Positions 33,340 through 44,939 of a stretch of 64,000 nucleotides of DNA are shown piece by piece. How positions within the stretch are numbered: the stretch's first letter is position 1; each line of letters begins with the position of its first letter. The notes below the pieces were generated by a model. The model saw only the letters and a program-made list of their open reading frames with translations, was not told the origin of the DNA and did not search any database. Source of the stretch: Ephemerocybe angulata (taxonomy: Eukaryota; Basidiomycota; Agaricomycetes; Agaricales; Psathyrellaceae); contig JAACJK010000016.1 in NCBI GenBank assembly GCA_013368325.1, positions 62,001 to 126,000 of the forward strand, read 5' to 3'. Position numbers and translations under genes: made by a program.

Positions 33340-34100
33340 AACCGAAATAGATTAATAAGCGCCTGCCAGTGAAACATGCAAGTGATGGAACGCCTTACAC
33401 AGCCCCGTCGAAATTTAGGCGCCCGTTACAACCGCGTTCCACGGTGCTCGCATATGAAAGCACTCCCTAAGATTAACCCCTTACTACAACGCCTCTCCGC
33501 AGGAGGCTGCATATATCCGTTTCACTTTGACTTCCGCTGGAATGAACTTCTGTTCCTATTGTCAAAGCTCCGGTTTCAGTGACCCGGCGCACCGAAGGCA
33601 CGGTCTAACTTGAATGCGTGCGGCTGTTGTGGAATGAACGACTCTTCTTCAATGTTGAATTCCCAAAGTGATGTGTTCAGTGACCGTGCCCACTCCCAAG
33701 GCACGGTGCACCGCTTCGACCTTACCTTTCGTGGGTGCTTTCCCGGGGGTCCTGACTACGGTAGATAACGGGGGCTGGATTCCATAGATCCTCACGCTAT
33801 CGTTTAAGACGTATATGGTCAAAGCATTAGAACTAGACGCACATCCATCACCGGTATGTACTCCTCACCGGCGCTTACCCACGTCCCTTCCACAGTCCAA
33901 ACCTCAACTTTGCATGTCCACACCGGCAACCCAACACACACCCGTCGGACCCTCTCGACCGCTCCAGACTCCCAAACCCAAAGTCCAAACCTCCACGCGC
34001 TCGCCCCACACTCCATTCAATCCTGACATCTCAATAGAAAAAAACATTGACACCCCAGAGAAAAACATCCCCAATCCGTCGAACTCTCCTCCCTCTCTCC
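33340..34100. repeat. Inverted repeat around the FHA gene, left copy
   Basis: Reverse complement of 38765-39385. Strong at both ends: TAATAAGCGCCTGCCAGTG (33350) and AGAAAAACATCCCCAATCCG (34060). The middle (about 33560-33800) has diverged. It encloses the whole FHA gene with the right copy. Confidence 0.75.
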
Positions 34101-35131
34101 GCACAAATCCCCGGTGCACAGACCACTGACGACACGACCACTTGTGATATGTGATGATATGTGACGCACTTCGAGGGCGCGCACGGACCCCTCTGGCTCC
34201 GTCAAACTCGCAGACATGGGCGATGAAAGCCTTGAGACGCACATACCCGGTCCTTGGGTTGGAAAGATAGTCAGAGGAGCAAACGAAAGTGTCAGAGTCG
34301 CGTAAATACGTTCATAAATTAACAAAGCCGGATACAACTACGTACATCGCGAAACCATCCCAACACTCAACAACGAGAGAGAAAGAAAGCAAACAAGTCA
34401 TTAGCGGTCATTACGAGGATCGATATCGGATACCGGGGGAAGGAAGGAGGACGACAACATAGGGTTTGTGTGTTGTATGCAAATAATCGAACGAGTACCA
34501 GAGCTATGTTCGCCGTCGAAAGTCGAGGCGCGACGACCGACGAAGGGGGTATGATGATGATGACAATGAGGAGTATGGATAGACGGAAGATATGGATGAG
34601 GGAGAGTGGGTAAGCGACGCCCGTGAGGGACGCGAAAGACATAGAACGAACCCTCCAACGAAGGAGGATCCTGAATTTTGACCTCGTCGCCGACGAGACG
34701 TGCGCACCATCGCATGTACGACGAGTACCGAGCGCCCGAAGTCGACGCCTCGACGACGAGGGGAGAAGCAAACAAGTATGAACAAGTAATACCAGGGGAC
34801 AGGAACCACGAACCCAATAAAATACGTGCAAAGGAAAACTCGAACCTATACGCGCTGTACGAATGTGTGTGTATGTGTATGTGCAGTGTATACTAAAAGA
34901 GCTATGCGAAACCGAAAGGCGAAGTCAAAACTCGAATAATATATGGAACTTCGGGGCTGGAATAAAGATGAATTCGAATGAAGAGGGGGTATGGATACTA
35001 TACGCCTTTAGCAGAGCAAACGAGGACGAAGAAGCGAAAGAAATGGCATAGGCGGTCCGTCTCGGACAAAACACGATAACAGAATAGAATGGAATGACGA
35101 ACTGGAAGAAAGACTGGCATAGACCGAACCT
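34101..35131. other. 3' flank of the FHA gene; no gene recognised
   Basis: Overlapping short frames on both strands near 34370-34830 are arginine/serine-rich and look like chance. A short TGTGTATGTGTATGTG microsatellite lies at about 34865. Confidence 0.4.
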
Positions 35132-37755
35132 CTACTCGGGCTTCACCTTCCATATTACCGCTGCAGCTGCGACGCTCAGCAGTAATACCCCGACAGCTGT
35201 TTGTACGTGGATCATGTTCTGAGGAGTCATTAATATCAACGAGCTCGAAGGAGAGAAGCGAGGACATACTCGTTCACGATCGCTGACGGCCTTCCCACTG
35301 ACGTCCTCAGGCGACTCCTCTTTTACAACCTCCGCATCGTTCTCGACGACGCCCTTCGAGAGCGTCGTCAGCTTGTCCTGGTAGACACTCGCTTCTGGCG
35401 TAGCGAGCATCACCTTCTCCTTCAGGTCCTCCGCCGTATCAGCCGCCGCATTCGCAAGTGCCGATGCGCCTAGAATGCGATGAGGAACGTTAGAAATCAC
35501 TCGACCGGCATATGGACCCCACCTCGAACACGATCGAAACCAAAAGTCAAAAGACTCACCAGTCGAAACCCCAAAGCTCGAACTCGCACTCGTCGCCAAA
35601 CTCGTACCTCCCGCACTCCTCTCCGCCCCCTCCTCCTCATCCGTATCCCCACTCTCCCCCCCACTCGCACTCGCCGACTCCTCCTTCTTCGCAGCAGCCG
35701 CATTATTCCGCCTCCGCACCCTCCTCCGATACCTCCCCGAATCGCTACTCTGACTCCTCGGACTCGGCGGCGTCACAAGCCCATTATGCTTCACGACGTC
35801 CCCGTTCCCCACCCTTCCATAACCCCCGATATTCGCTGAGAACCCACTCCCCGTACCTTGCTGCCCCTGCCCGAGACTCGCGACGCGCCTCTCCCACTCC
35901 TCCCTCGCCCGCCCCAGCCTCTCCCGCTCCAAATTCCATTCCTCCTGCACGTTGTTCCACTTCACCTCGACGTTCTTCATCCACTCCGTAATCCTCTCCG
36001 ACAACGACTCCTTCGACTCGCCCCTCTCCTCCTCCGCCACATCCTCCTTCACGCCCTCCTCCTCCTTCTCCAAGACGACGGGTGTGGGCTCGGGCACCGG
36101 TGCAGGCGCAGGCGCGGGAGCGACCGACGCACGGAGCAGGCTCTCGAGCTGCTCCACCTTTTTCTCCAACGCACTGATCGTGCTCTGCGCGGCGGTATGC
36201 TGCGCCTCGAGCGTGCTCGTCAGCGCCACGACCGCACTCACCTGCGCCGTGAGCTGCACGATCTGCTCCTGGATCTCCTCCGTCGCGACGACCGTTGTGC
36301 TCTGCGAGAGCGGCGACGGCGCACGGAGGTTCGACGACGACGATGGGGTAGCGAGGGGTTCGGGTGTATGGGGTCGTCCGGGATCCGTTTCGTTCCGTCG
36401 CTCCAACTCCTCGCGTGCCGCCTCCTCCGCCTCTGCCTCGCGACGATCCCGGTCCTCCGTCTCCTTCTCCAAGTCCACCTCCTCGCTCTCGTCCTCCTCC
36501 TCCACCGACTCGAGCTCGTGCGGCACGACGGTACTGACACTCCTCGCATCATCATCGTCGTCCTCGAAACCCCCCTTCGGCTCCTCCAGCTCCCTCTGCC
36601 TCGACTCGATCATCTCCCTCAGCGTCTTTACTTCCCGCTTCATCGCCTCCTGCTCCGCGAGCACCGCCTCGAGTGCTCGGATCTTGTCAACCTGCCCCGC
36701 GAGGTTCGACTGTGTGTCACGCAGCTGCGACTGCAGCTCAACGATGACAACCGTTTCCGCGGGTGGAGGTGGCTGGTCGGGGGGCGAGGTGGCTGGAGGC
36801 GGGGGCGAAACCTCCTGCGCCGGTCGCACAGGCGGAAGAACGGAGGGGTACGGAGGGAGATTAGTCGGCAATCCCCCGGCCAAAGTATCATGGATTTCGC
36901 TCATCGCACCCGTCAGGGTGTTGAGCTCAGCCCCCGTCTCCCGACTCTTCTGCAGCTCGCCCTGCAGACGACTCAGAATCACATCAAAGCTCAGCCCCGT
37001 CTTGCCCGGCTGGCGCATCCCGCCCCCCAGTCCCCCCAGATTCGGCTGCTGCATCGGCGGGCGGCGGTTCTGCACATTCCCCGCCTGGCCCGCAAAGTTG
37101 AACCCGGTCGGCGCCTGCTGCTGCTGCGGCGCCGCGTACGCCTGCTGGTGCTGCTGGGCCTGGTGCTGCTGGTGCTGCTCCGCGCGCGCAGCGACCTGGG
37201 CGTCCTGCTCCGTGAAGACGCAGATGACCCGCGCAGCGACCTTGTGGTGGATGATCGTCTTGTTGTCCTCGCCGACGATGTCGATGCCGAATTCCTGAAA
37301 ACGCTCAGCGTCGTTCGACCGCATATATGGACCTACTCACCACGATGTCGTCGCTCTTGAGCTCGTAGGGGTCGCTCTCGACGGCCTCGCTGCTCAGCCG
37401 CTCGCCGTTGATGAACGTCCCGTTCGAACTCTTCACATCTTTGATGTATATCTGCTCATCGTCAGCATCCGCCCGCCGTCGTTCCCTCGGCCAAACTCAC
37501 CTTCCCGCCCTCCTCCCAGACCTCAGCGTGCTGTCGACTCAGAACCTTACTATCGAAGTATCCATTTCGCTCGCCCGGGGCCGTTTTTGCGTTCGTTTGG
37601 CGGCCAATCTTGACGTGCTGGCCATGACTCAGGGCGATGTGCTTGGGTACAAAGCTGTCGTTCAGCGGGTAGAGATAGAGTGCTGGGTAGGGCAGCGCCG
37701 TCGCTGCTGGTTGTTGGGCGCTGGGCGTCGAGAACGGCGGCGCTGGGGCGGGCAT
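35132..37755 (-). CDS. FHA-domain, coiled-coil, tail-anchored protein (SLMAP/Far9-10-like)
   Basis: Exons 37755-37501, 37451-37341, 37294-35560, 35469-35270 and 35218-35132 join exactly into 795 residues with introns of 45-90 bp. Residues about 20-140 form an FHA domain: HVKIGRQ, the phospho-peptide motif [10 protein letters not shown], and [14 protein letters not shown]. Then come a Gln-rich stretch, proline-rich linkers, and coiled coils ([40 protein letters not shown]). The last exon encodes a single C-terminal helix, [16 protein letters not shown], followed by KVKPE, the form of a tail anchor. The layout is that of SLMAP and yeast Far9/Far10 (Vps64), which hold the STRIPAK phosphatase-kinase complex on ER, nuclear or outer mitochondrial membranes. 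Apparently intact. A broken relative lies at 46.8-47.7 kb. The long opposite-strand frames here are shadows. Confidence 0.85.
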
Positions 37756-38764
37756 CGTCGGCGGGGTCGTCGTCGTCGTCGTGGTTCGGTGTCAAGAACG
37801 TTGTGGGAGCCACAGCAGGTCCTAACCTTATGCGTGGGAAGATGACTAAGAATAATCAACAAACGGCAAAGTTGGCCGTCTGGACTTCGTCGTTCAAAAC
37901 GAATGGTTTTGTGAGCTCGCTGGCTTGGGTACGTGATTCATATCGGTAGTTCGAGATATATAAGGAGCGAAGCGACTCAAATCCATAACAGGCGCTTTAG
38001 GCTGCAGAACGTGTGCGACCGGTAAACCCTCAAAACGACAGATTGGCGTATCGATTCAGATATCGTTTCGAGATTGGATTTGCGTTGGCTGATAGTGGTC
38101 GAATGATTCATCCCTGAGTAGAAGCCTATGGTCGATAGCGTATGGGGCTATTGCATGATTCTCGTTAGATTCACCCCGGGAACTCTCCGAAATGGTGTCA
38201 TCCCCCAACCATATCTACAACGTATGCTTCCGCTACGAGATGATCAGGGCCTTTTTCAATGGGTTACTCCCCATTGAAGGCATAACGTTGCCTATACATA
38301 TTGCCCTTTTTCGTTCGCGATCGACATCCGCAGGCATCCGCAGTTGGCACGCCTTCACCTGCACCCTCGTACATTAATGACTCACCTCCGCAGTTGTGCC
38401 ACTGGCGATTATTCGATATTCACATCGAAGCCCTGTATACGTACACCGTTAGATCCGACCTCGCGATTGGGGAGCTCATCGAGGTGGCACTGTGCAGATT
38501 ACGCGCTCGATGCGCATCATGATCAGCAGGCTGCAGGTGCGCTCGAGTTACAAGGCGCATCTTATCTGCTAGTTTGCGAGGCCGGAGCACTCGGCGTAGT
38601 GGCTGTGATATCTAAATCCCCCAAACCTAGTATACGAGCCTCTGAAGGGAATGAATAAATACCAATACGTAGCCTATACGATGAAGGGGTGTTGGAGATT
38701 AGAATCCGGGACTTGATCGGGGCAGGCGACTCCGATACGTAGTAAATATGAGACGAGGATTGCG
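37756..38764. other. 5' flank of the FHA gene; no gene seen
   Basis: Contains the GAC/GTC-repeat leader and presumed promoter of the FHA gene. The remaining frames are short and unsupported. Confidence 0.4.
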
Positions 38765-39385
38765 CAGAGCTGTGAGAGGGAGAGAGTTCGACGGATTGGG
38801 GATGTTTTTCTCTGGGGTGTCAATGGTTTTCTCTATTGAGATGTCAGGATTGAATGGGGTGTGGGGCGAGCGCGTGGAGGTTTGGACTTTTGAGTTTGAG
38901 AGTCTGGAGCGGTCGAGAGGGTTTTACGGTTGTGTGTTGGGTTGCCGGGTGTGGATGCAAGGTTGAGGTTTGAACTTTGGAGTAGGGATGGGCGTATAGC
39001 TCCAAAGCGCTGAGTATTCACCGGATGTGTATCGATGCGCGTATGGCTCCAAAGGTTTGACTATGTACTAGATGAGCATCGACGTTCGTTTGGGCGGGTG
39101 GATCAACGCATTAGACCACACTTTGCAGAACGTTCGGACAATCAAACGTAGAAGAGGAGAGTTCATTCCGGAACAACCCCCTGGAAGTCATGGTGAAACT
39201 TCAATGTACAGACTCCTGCGGAGGGGGGTCGACGGTAGAGGATTAATCTTAGACATGAGTACTTTCATATACGAGCGCCGTGGAGCGCGGTTGAATGGGC
39301 GCCTAAATTTCTACCGGGCTGTGCAAGGCGTTCCATCACTTGGTTTCACTGGCAGGCGCTTATTACTCTGTTTCGGCTGGTATAG
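38765..39385. repeat. Inverted repeat around the FHA gene, right copy
   Basis: Partner of 33340-34100. Both ends match (CGGATTGGGGATGTTTTTCT near 38790 and GGCGCTTATTA near 39355). Placed 1.0 kb upstream of the FHA start. Confidence 0.75.
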
Positions 39386-40222
39386 TTGTGACTCCCTTCG
39401 CCATTTCGGTGTTGCTTGCGTGGAGCATGGCGGAGTGGGATGTAGCGCTCGCAGCTACCCGATCATCTCCTCGCTCCGCTCGTACCAGGCGATTCTTTGC
39501 TCGTTCTTGTTCTTGGAACTGCGCTTGTGGGCAATAGAACGAGGGGTCCGTGCTATCGATGCATGTTGGTGATTACGCCAGGTGCGCTATGATCAGGGCG
39601 AGGGCGCGCGATGGGTTGGGACACCAGTAGATTGAGGTGGATTCAGGTGTAGGTGACCGCCTCATGTTGTGTCGATGGTCGTGCGAGGTGAATTAATTCA
39701 AAGTAAATACTGTCGGAGAGAGCGAGCAAGTGGCATGCGCGCTGTACTTCACGATGTCCCGTCGCCAGCGAAAATGTCGCGCGTCCCTCGTCTTGATACT
39801 CTTTTCTGTTCGCGCCTGCATCGTACCTCGTTGAGTTCATTGAGTACTCCAGGTATTGCGACGGTACAGAACTCGTGCTCGTTCTATTCGCACCCCGAGA
39901 TAACTCGCGGGGCCTTGACGGCCGAGGCGAACAGCTTCGGTTCCCTGGGCTGTCGTCGGTATGTACGGATCGACGCTGGTATCGACCGACGACGAACGTG
40001 CTCTCGAGGTAGGGTAGGGACAATAGTAATGCGCTGGAGAAGAATGACTGCTAACCTAAAATATACCTTTTCAAGACCGCGTCCGGAAACTTCAACGTAC
40101 GGCGACGATCTACGAGCCCAAAACTTTAATAAATAATATGTATTCAAGACCAAAATAATAGTAGAAAATGAATGGCATATGTTCGCGAATGAATGATCCC
40201 AACTCCGTGCCGTCCTAGAGCC
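39386..40222. other. No gene recognised
   Basis: Frames of 126 and 155 codons overlap on opposite strands at 39643-40136, but neither has splice or family support. Confidence 0.35.
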
Positions 40223-42080
40223 TCAAACACCCTCTCCGTTCTCCACTGCCTGAGTCGCTCCCGCCCCACCCTGCGAAGTACCCTCTGTTTCCTTCCTTGC
40301 GGGCGCCCTCCTTCGCCCGAGGCCCTCATAGCGCACCATCTCCATTGGCCTATCCGCAAATTCCTCGTCATCGTCGTCGGAGTCTTCTCCTGGGCGGGGA
40401 GGGTCGAAGAGAATTGAAGAGACCGACTTGCGTACGTCGGGATCCTGGGTTCTCCACATGTTGAGGAGGAGACGGTTTGCGAGGATGGGTGTCGCGACAG
40501 TGGCAAGTCTGAGTTGAATGTGAGTACGGGTGGCATCGTGAGAGCGGCTCCTGGATACATACGTGTCGAGTACTCTGTGGAGTCGAATTTGTTCCATTAG
40601 CTATTATGGTGAGCTGGTGAGCGTTCCTGGGCTTACTGTCCTGGTATACTATACCATCCCATGCTCTTACGAAACCTTAAGTTAAGTACAGGTGGCCGAG
40701 AAAATGTGAGAACGACTTACTAGTCGAAAGGCAGTAACTATTGCTGAGCCAAGTCGAAGGGCTAATAAGTCTGCAAGTGAGAACCACAGTCAGAGGACCC
40801 GGGATTAGGACACACCTCCGAGTGAAAAGATGTATACGCCACTATCTCGACGGAGTACGTGGAGTAGCGTGAATGTGCCCCCCTGGTTTCGATATCGTAC
40901 CCGAAAAATGAAAATTGCCAAAGCAAATATACCTGAATGCGTTATGTGGGCGGGGGGTTTGTAATTTGAGTAAAGACGAGCAGGAATGGATTCACCATGG
41001 AACAACTTACATAAGGCCTTGGCCAGTGAGAGGTGTGCAGCTATCGTAAGTATCTTTGCATCTTCCGATGTGGTTCCTTCTGCCCAAGTACATGAATATC
41101 CGAGCTCTCGATCGAACTCGGAGAGTGGGAGTGCTGCCGAATAATCTCAGCCTAAGCGAGAAGAGCGCGATAGAACGAACCTACTGCGCGATGTTTTAGT
41201 AAGATAGCCAACTTGTATCAGGCTCACCCCCAATGTGAGTCCCTGCCCGAGGTCAGTCTCTATGAGAGCCACGGCGGCATAAATTATGTTACCAGATATG
41301 TTGCCATCATTGCTGTGAGATATATGAGATGAGCGCCGAGAAGGGCATAAAGGCACAGTAAAAGTGCCACTACGGGTATAATATGGTATCAGTTAATGAG
41401 TGTAAAGACCAAGTGACGCACCCTCAGCTGAAGAATTGTAGACTCTAGAGAGGGCTAGGGTAGTGAAGAAGATAAGCGTCCGCAGGCCAGTATATTGCTT
41501 TCATATTTACCCACGATGAAGATCTTGTGCACGACTGTACAAGCCTGATGAAGATAAAGTTAGCTGGTTCTGTGCGCTTGACAAGATTTTGCGGTTGGGC
41601 TGTACCTTGGGAGATATAGTGATGTACACTCTGTAAGATTCTGAAAGGGGTGGCCTCAGAATACAATGTATGTAAGCGGGGCACCTGTTACCCACGTATA
41701 AATTGGGCAGCAAATACCAGCATAGGTGTATATCGGTTCACTAGGAATAGCAATTTCCCCCAGTGCCACTTCCGAGGCCACAACAGCTTGACCTATGTGA
41801 GGAGTTATGGGAACTAGGGAAATGAATCCTGAAACTCGACGCGTCACGCACCTCCATTGCTACTGTGACCAGGTAGTAATGCAACTATGCAAGATTGAAA
41901 ATCGGTCAGCCTGGCACAAGTATGATTGTCGGTGCGAACTAACAAAGAATGTGTAGAACCCAACTTCCCGCATTATGAGCAAAACCGAGCAGACATTGGC
42001 TCTATATGTGAAAGTGACATACGGGATATATACTATGGAAATGACAATGATCAGTATAATTACCACACTTCTCATCTCCT
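40223..42080 (-). CDS. DUF6533-like seven-helix membrane protein B
   Basis: Exons verified by paralogy with gene A: 41133-41011 (LPLSEFDRELGYSCTW, SLAKALC), 40932-40816 (FALAIFIFRVRYRNQ, TLLHVLRRDSG), 40770-40721 (LLALRLGSAIVTAFRL) and 40508-40223 (TPILANRLLLNMWR and the acidic tail EDSDDDDEEF). Upstream hydrophobic exons near 42075 (VVIILIIVISI), 41960, 41800, 41660 and 41300 probably supply the first helices, but I could not fix their order. The family is common in Agaricomycetes, with unknown function and a presumed membrane location. Whether the 5' half is intact is unclear. Confidence 0.55.
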
Positions 42081-42161
42081 AATGGAACACACCTCCGTTC
42101 TTTGAGACCCTGATATTATGATTATGAGCTCAGAGAGCCGCTCCGGTGTTAGACTCATTCT

Positions 42162-42476
42162 TCACGTTGCTTTGGCGATGCCTAGTGAAAGGCAGTAGAG
42201 TATAGAAGCGTGCGACTTGGTGGGACATTCCCTGACTGGCAGGCATCGATCATCTTTATATATTATGCACCATCGCACAGCTTTCCTATGCTCAACCCTA
42301 CTATACTCTTTGTACGCGCCCATACGTAGATCTACTGAACGGGCGCGGGCATGGAAAATGGCGTGTTTTTGATAGTTCCCCTGCTGCTCCACCAATTCTT
42401 TTACTTCCCGAAGTTGCTTCTCCAACCCAGATCCACCCATCTCGAACTTCGGTTGTCCGCCGATGCCCGTGTTCAA
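42162..42476 (-). other. 104-codon frame with short coiled coil
   Basis: Reads LEKQLREVKELVEQQGNYQK followed by a basic, Tyr-containing tail (AYKEYSRVEHRKA). Composition is protein-like and it could be a terminal exon of a gene running from about 42.9 kb, but no upstream exon could be joined. Confidence 0.3.
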
Positions 42477-42480
42477 ATAT

Positions 42481-43323
42481 AGAATATGGGCAGCTCTTTC
42501 TGTAGGCTCAGTCGACCTAGGCCGTTTTCCACACTTTGCAGGAGTAAATGCTAATCACCTGCATGTACCCTTAACCTGAATAATTATTTGAGCTGGGCAC
42601 TGAGCAGAAATCCAATGAGTAATTCGGTGAGCGCTAAAAGAAGCGGCACCCTCCCGAAGCACTTAGAAGAAGTGATCTCTATCCGAAAATCTCGAGGAAC
42701 CCATTGTGATGAAACCACGGGAGAATCTGTTTGAAAGGATGGTTGTGGAGCACATCATGGACATCCCTTGATAAAGCCATCACGTATCCGAAAAGCGAAA
42801 CGATGTCTCCACTGGAGAGCGGGGAGGTGCTGTGTCGAGAACTGGTAGACCATATTCGCTATCTGCTCATACCTGTCATGCGCGCCGGTACCGAACACAT
42901 GACCAGTTGAATTCTCCAAAACCTTCTCCGAGTAATCAGAAGACGCGCGATCGCACTATTGGTAGAAGGATACTATTAAGCGCCCAACAAAAATAAGCTT
43001 ACTTCGCTTCTCCTTAGCTGTGAAATTTTATACCGGATCAATTTCTCATACGACACAGTTGGAACTTTGCATTGCCTCAAGAGTCAAGGCTCAGTGATCG
43101 CCAATATTGACTCTAGCATCACACCGTCCATTCAATGGAAGTCCGTCCTTCCATACGTCCACAGGTATCCAAATTTCACGTCAGATCCTCCCAGCCATCA
43201 CCCGTACTATTTCTACGTGTGAATGTGTTCCTTTGATCTATTTTCTCGTCCTTCTACTTTGGCTGTGTTAATCCATTCCATCCCTAAGCAAGAACCTCAC
43301 CCGCCGGCGCATGTATCGCCGGG
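42481..43323. other. No gene recognised
   Basis: AT-balanced sequence with stops in all frames and no repeat structure that I can see. Confidence 0.4.
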
Positions 43324-43707
43324 GTGCGATTGCCGATCAACGTAAGCTGCTTCCTCAAGTATCAGTCTGGCATCCGAGTCGCAGGTCCCCGATCATGCAC
43401 GGTCTTCCCAACTAAGCCAGTACCCTTGGACGTAGATATGCCGACGGGGGCTGTGTCAGATACACACTGCGTCTCCATGGCGTCTTACAACGCTATTGAC
43501 ACAATGTGGATGTGCCGTTCTACAAGTCTACGAGCCGTCCCCGAAGCCCTTATGCGTGCATTAGAAGACACATCTAGGTCCCGCTCAGTGTGTACTCAAC
43601 GCATTATATATGTTTTTATCGTGAACGCGCTGATTGGGATTGGGCATACCTTTAGCGAACTTCCAGTCACAAGGTACATGGATTTTAATGACTTGAACTC
43701 GAAATAG
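43324..43707 (+). other. 127-codon frame, longer copy of the 4.4-kb block
   Basis: Open frame with weakly hydrophobic C-terminal half (RIIYVFIVNALIGIGHTF). The similarity to 4438-4750 shows it is a duplicated segment, and one member keeping an open frame suggests a former gene. Family unknown. Confidence 0.3.
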
Positions 43708-43823
43708 GTGTGACTTTACAGTCACTGGGGATACGTGAATGAGAAGTGACTTTTGTTACCACCCGGAGACCGTCAGTCTCGAACAATGCTCCACTCCAAG
43801 TCCACGCAGACACGCGCCAGAGC

Positions 43824-44933
43824 TATGACGTTCGAAGTGCACCATAATTCATCCTCCCCCCACCTTTTATTTCTCCACCCCCCTTTCGACTTTAACTCGT
43901 ATTTTTGGTCGTTTTAACCTGTTTTGAATAGACTTCAAAAAAGGGGGGGAACTTTCGAAAAGGGGGGGAGAATCGCAACTTTCCCCCCCTTTTGAAAAAT
44001 CTCCCCCCCTCTTTCAGAAATTGATCCCCCCCTTTTCGACTGCCGGCATGACGATGAACGGTTTATTTCTCCCCCCCTTTCAGCTATACTTTCTGAATTG
44101 CCTCTGTATCTGCATAATATCCTTATCCTTGGCTTATTCCGGACCATAGTAGTAGTACTTGTATTTAGTTTAGCGCTAATTCCAAGTGCTCTCATGGGCG
44201 CCTATGATGGCACTTGTGCGATCATTGCCTTGAGCACGGCTCATGACATTACCGCACATAAACCATCTCTTCGAGTGCTTATGGTTGGATTATGGTGCTG
44301 TCCAATTACCTGTATTGCCTACATGGGCATACTCGTAGGGTACGGGGTCAGGTATCCGTGAATCCTCTTGTTGCGCGTGTACGGCGTGGCTGTGCGCGCC
44401 GAGGCAGACCTGAGTGTTGCGTTCCAATTAACAGCGCAGACAGTACTTATAGTATGCATGAATACTTCTATATAATGATATGCGGTCCATAGAGAGTCAC
44501 ACTAGCTGAAGCGTAGGTAGTAAACGAGGCCCGACGCCATTAACTTCAAGAAGTTGGCTTGGACTCGGCGCAAACTCGGCGGCCAATCCATTATCATAAC
44601 TGATATGTGACGGGCTTGAAGTCAATCTCCTCAACGGAATACAGCGCACACAGTACTATGATACACTGTACTTACTGCTTAACACTGACGAAAGGGGGGG
44701 AAATGTCATGCCGGCAGCCGAAAAGGGGGGGATCAATTTCCGAAAAAAGGGGGGAGAATGTTCAAAAAGGGGGGGAAGTTGACATTCTCCCCCCCTTTTC
44801 GGAAGTTCCCCCTCTTTTTCAAAGTCTCGTTAAAACAGCTTAAAACAGTCAAAAAGACAAGTTAAAGTCAAAAGGGGGTGGGGAAATAAAAGGTGGGGGG
44901 GAGGATGAATTATGGTGCACTTTGAACGTCATA
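43824..44933. mobile_element. Foldback element, 1110 bp, G-tract stems
   Basis: Long imperfect terminal inverted repeats of about 240 bp begin TATGACGTTC and continue GTGCACCATAATTCATCC. CAGAGC is duplicated at 43818-43823 and 44934-44939. The inner halves carry many AAAAGGGGGGG/CCCCCCCTTTT tracts that pair between arms, so the whole element can fold into one giant hairpin. The 600-bp loop contains an 87-codon frame (44098-44361) with two or three hydrophobic segments. Class uncertain; a 6-bp duplication is not diagnostic. Confidence 0.8.
44098..44361 (+). other. Hydrophobic frame in the foldback loop
   Basis: Encodes TIVVVLVFSLALIPSAL and VGLWCCPITCIAYMGILVG, which look like membrane helices. 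It could be a captured host-gene fragment; no family recognised and no start context of note. Confidence 0.25.
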
Positions 44934-44939
44934 CAGAGC

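Noticed and set aside
35858..37360. Plus-strand open frame of 500 codons, and another of 448 codons at 35952-37298
   Set aside because: Both lie opposite the FHA gene, whose minus-strand frame has a coherent domain order and exact splicing. The plus-strand products are Leu/Arg-rich or Ser-rich shadows.
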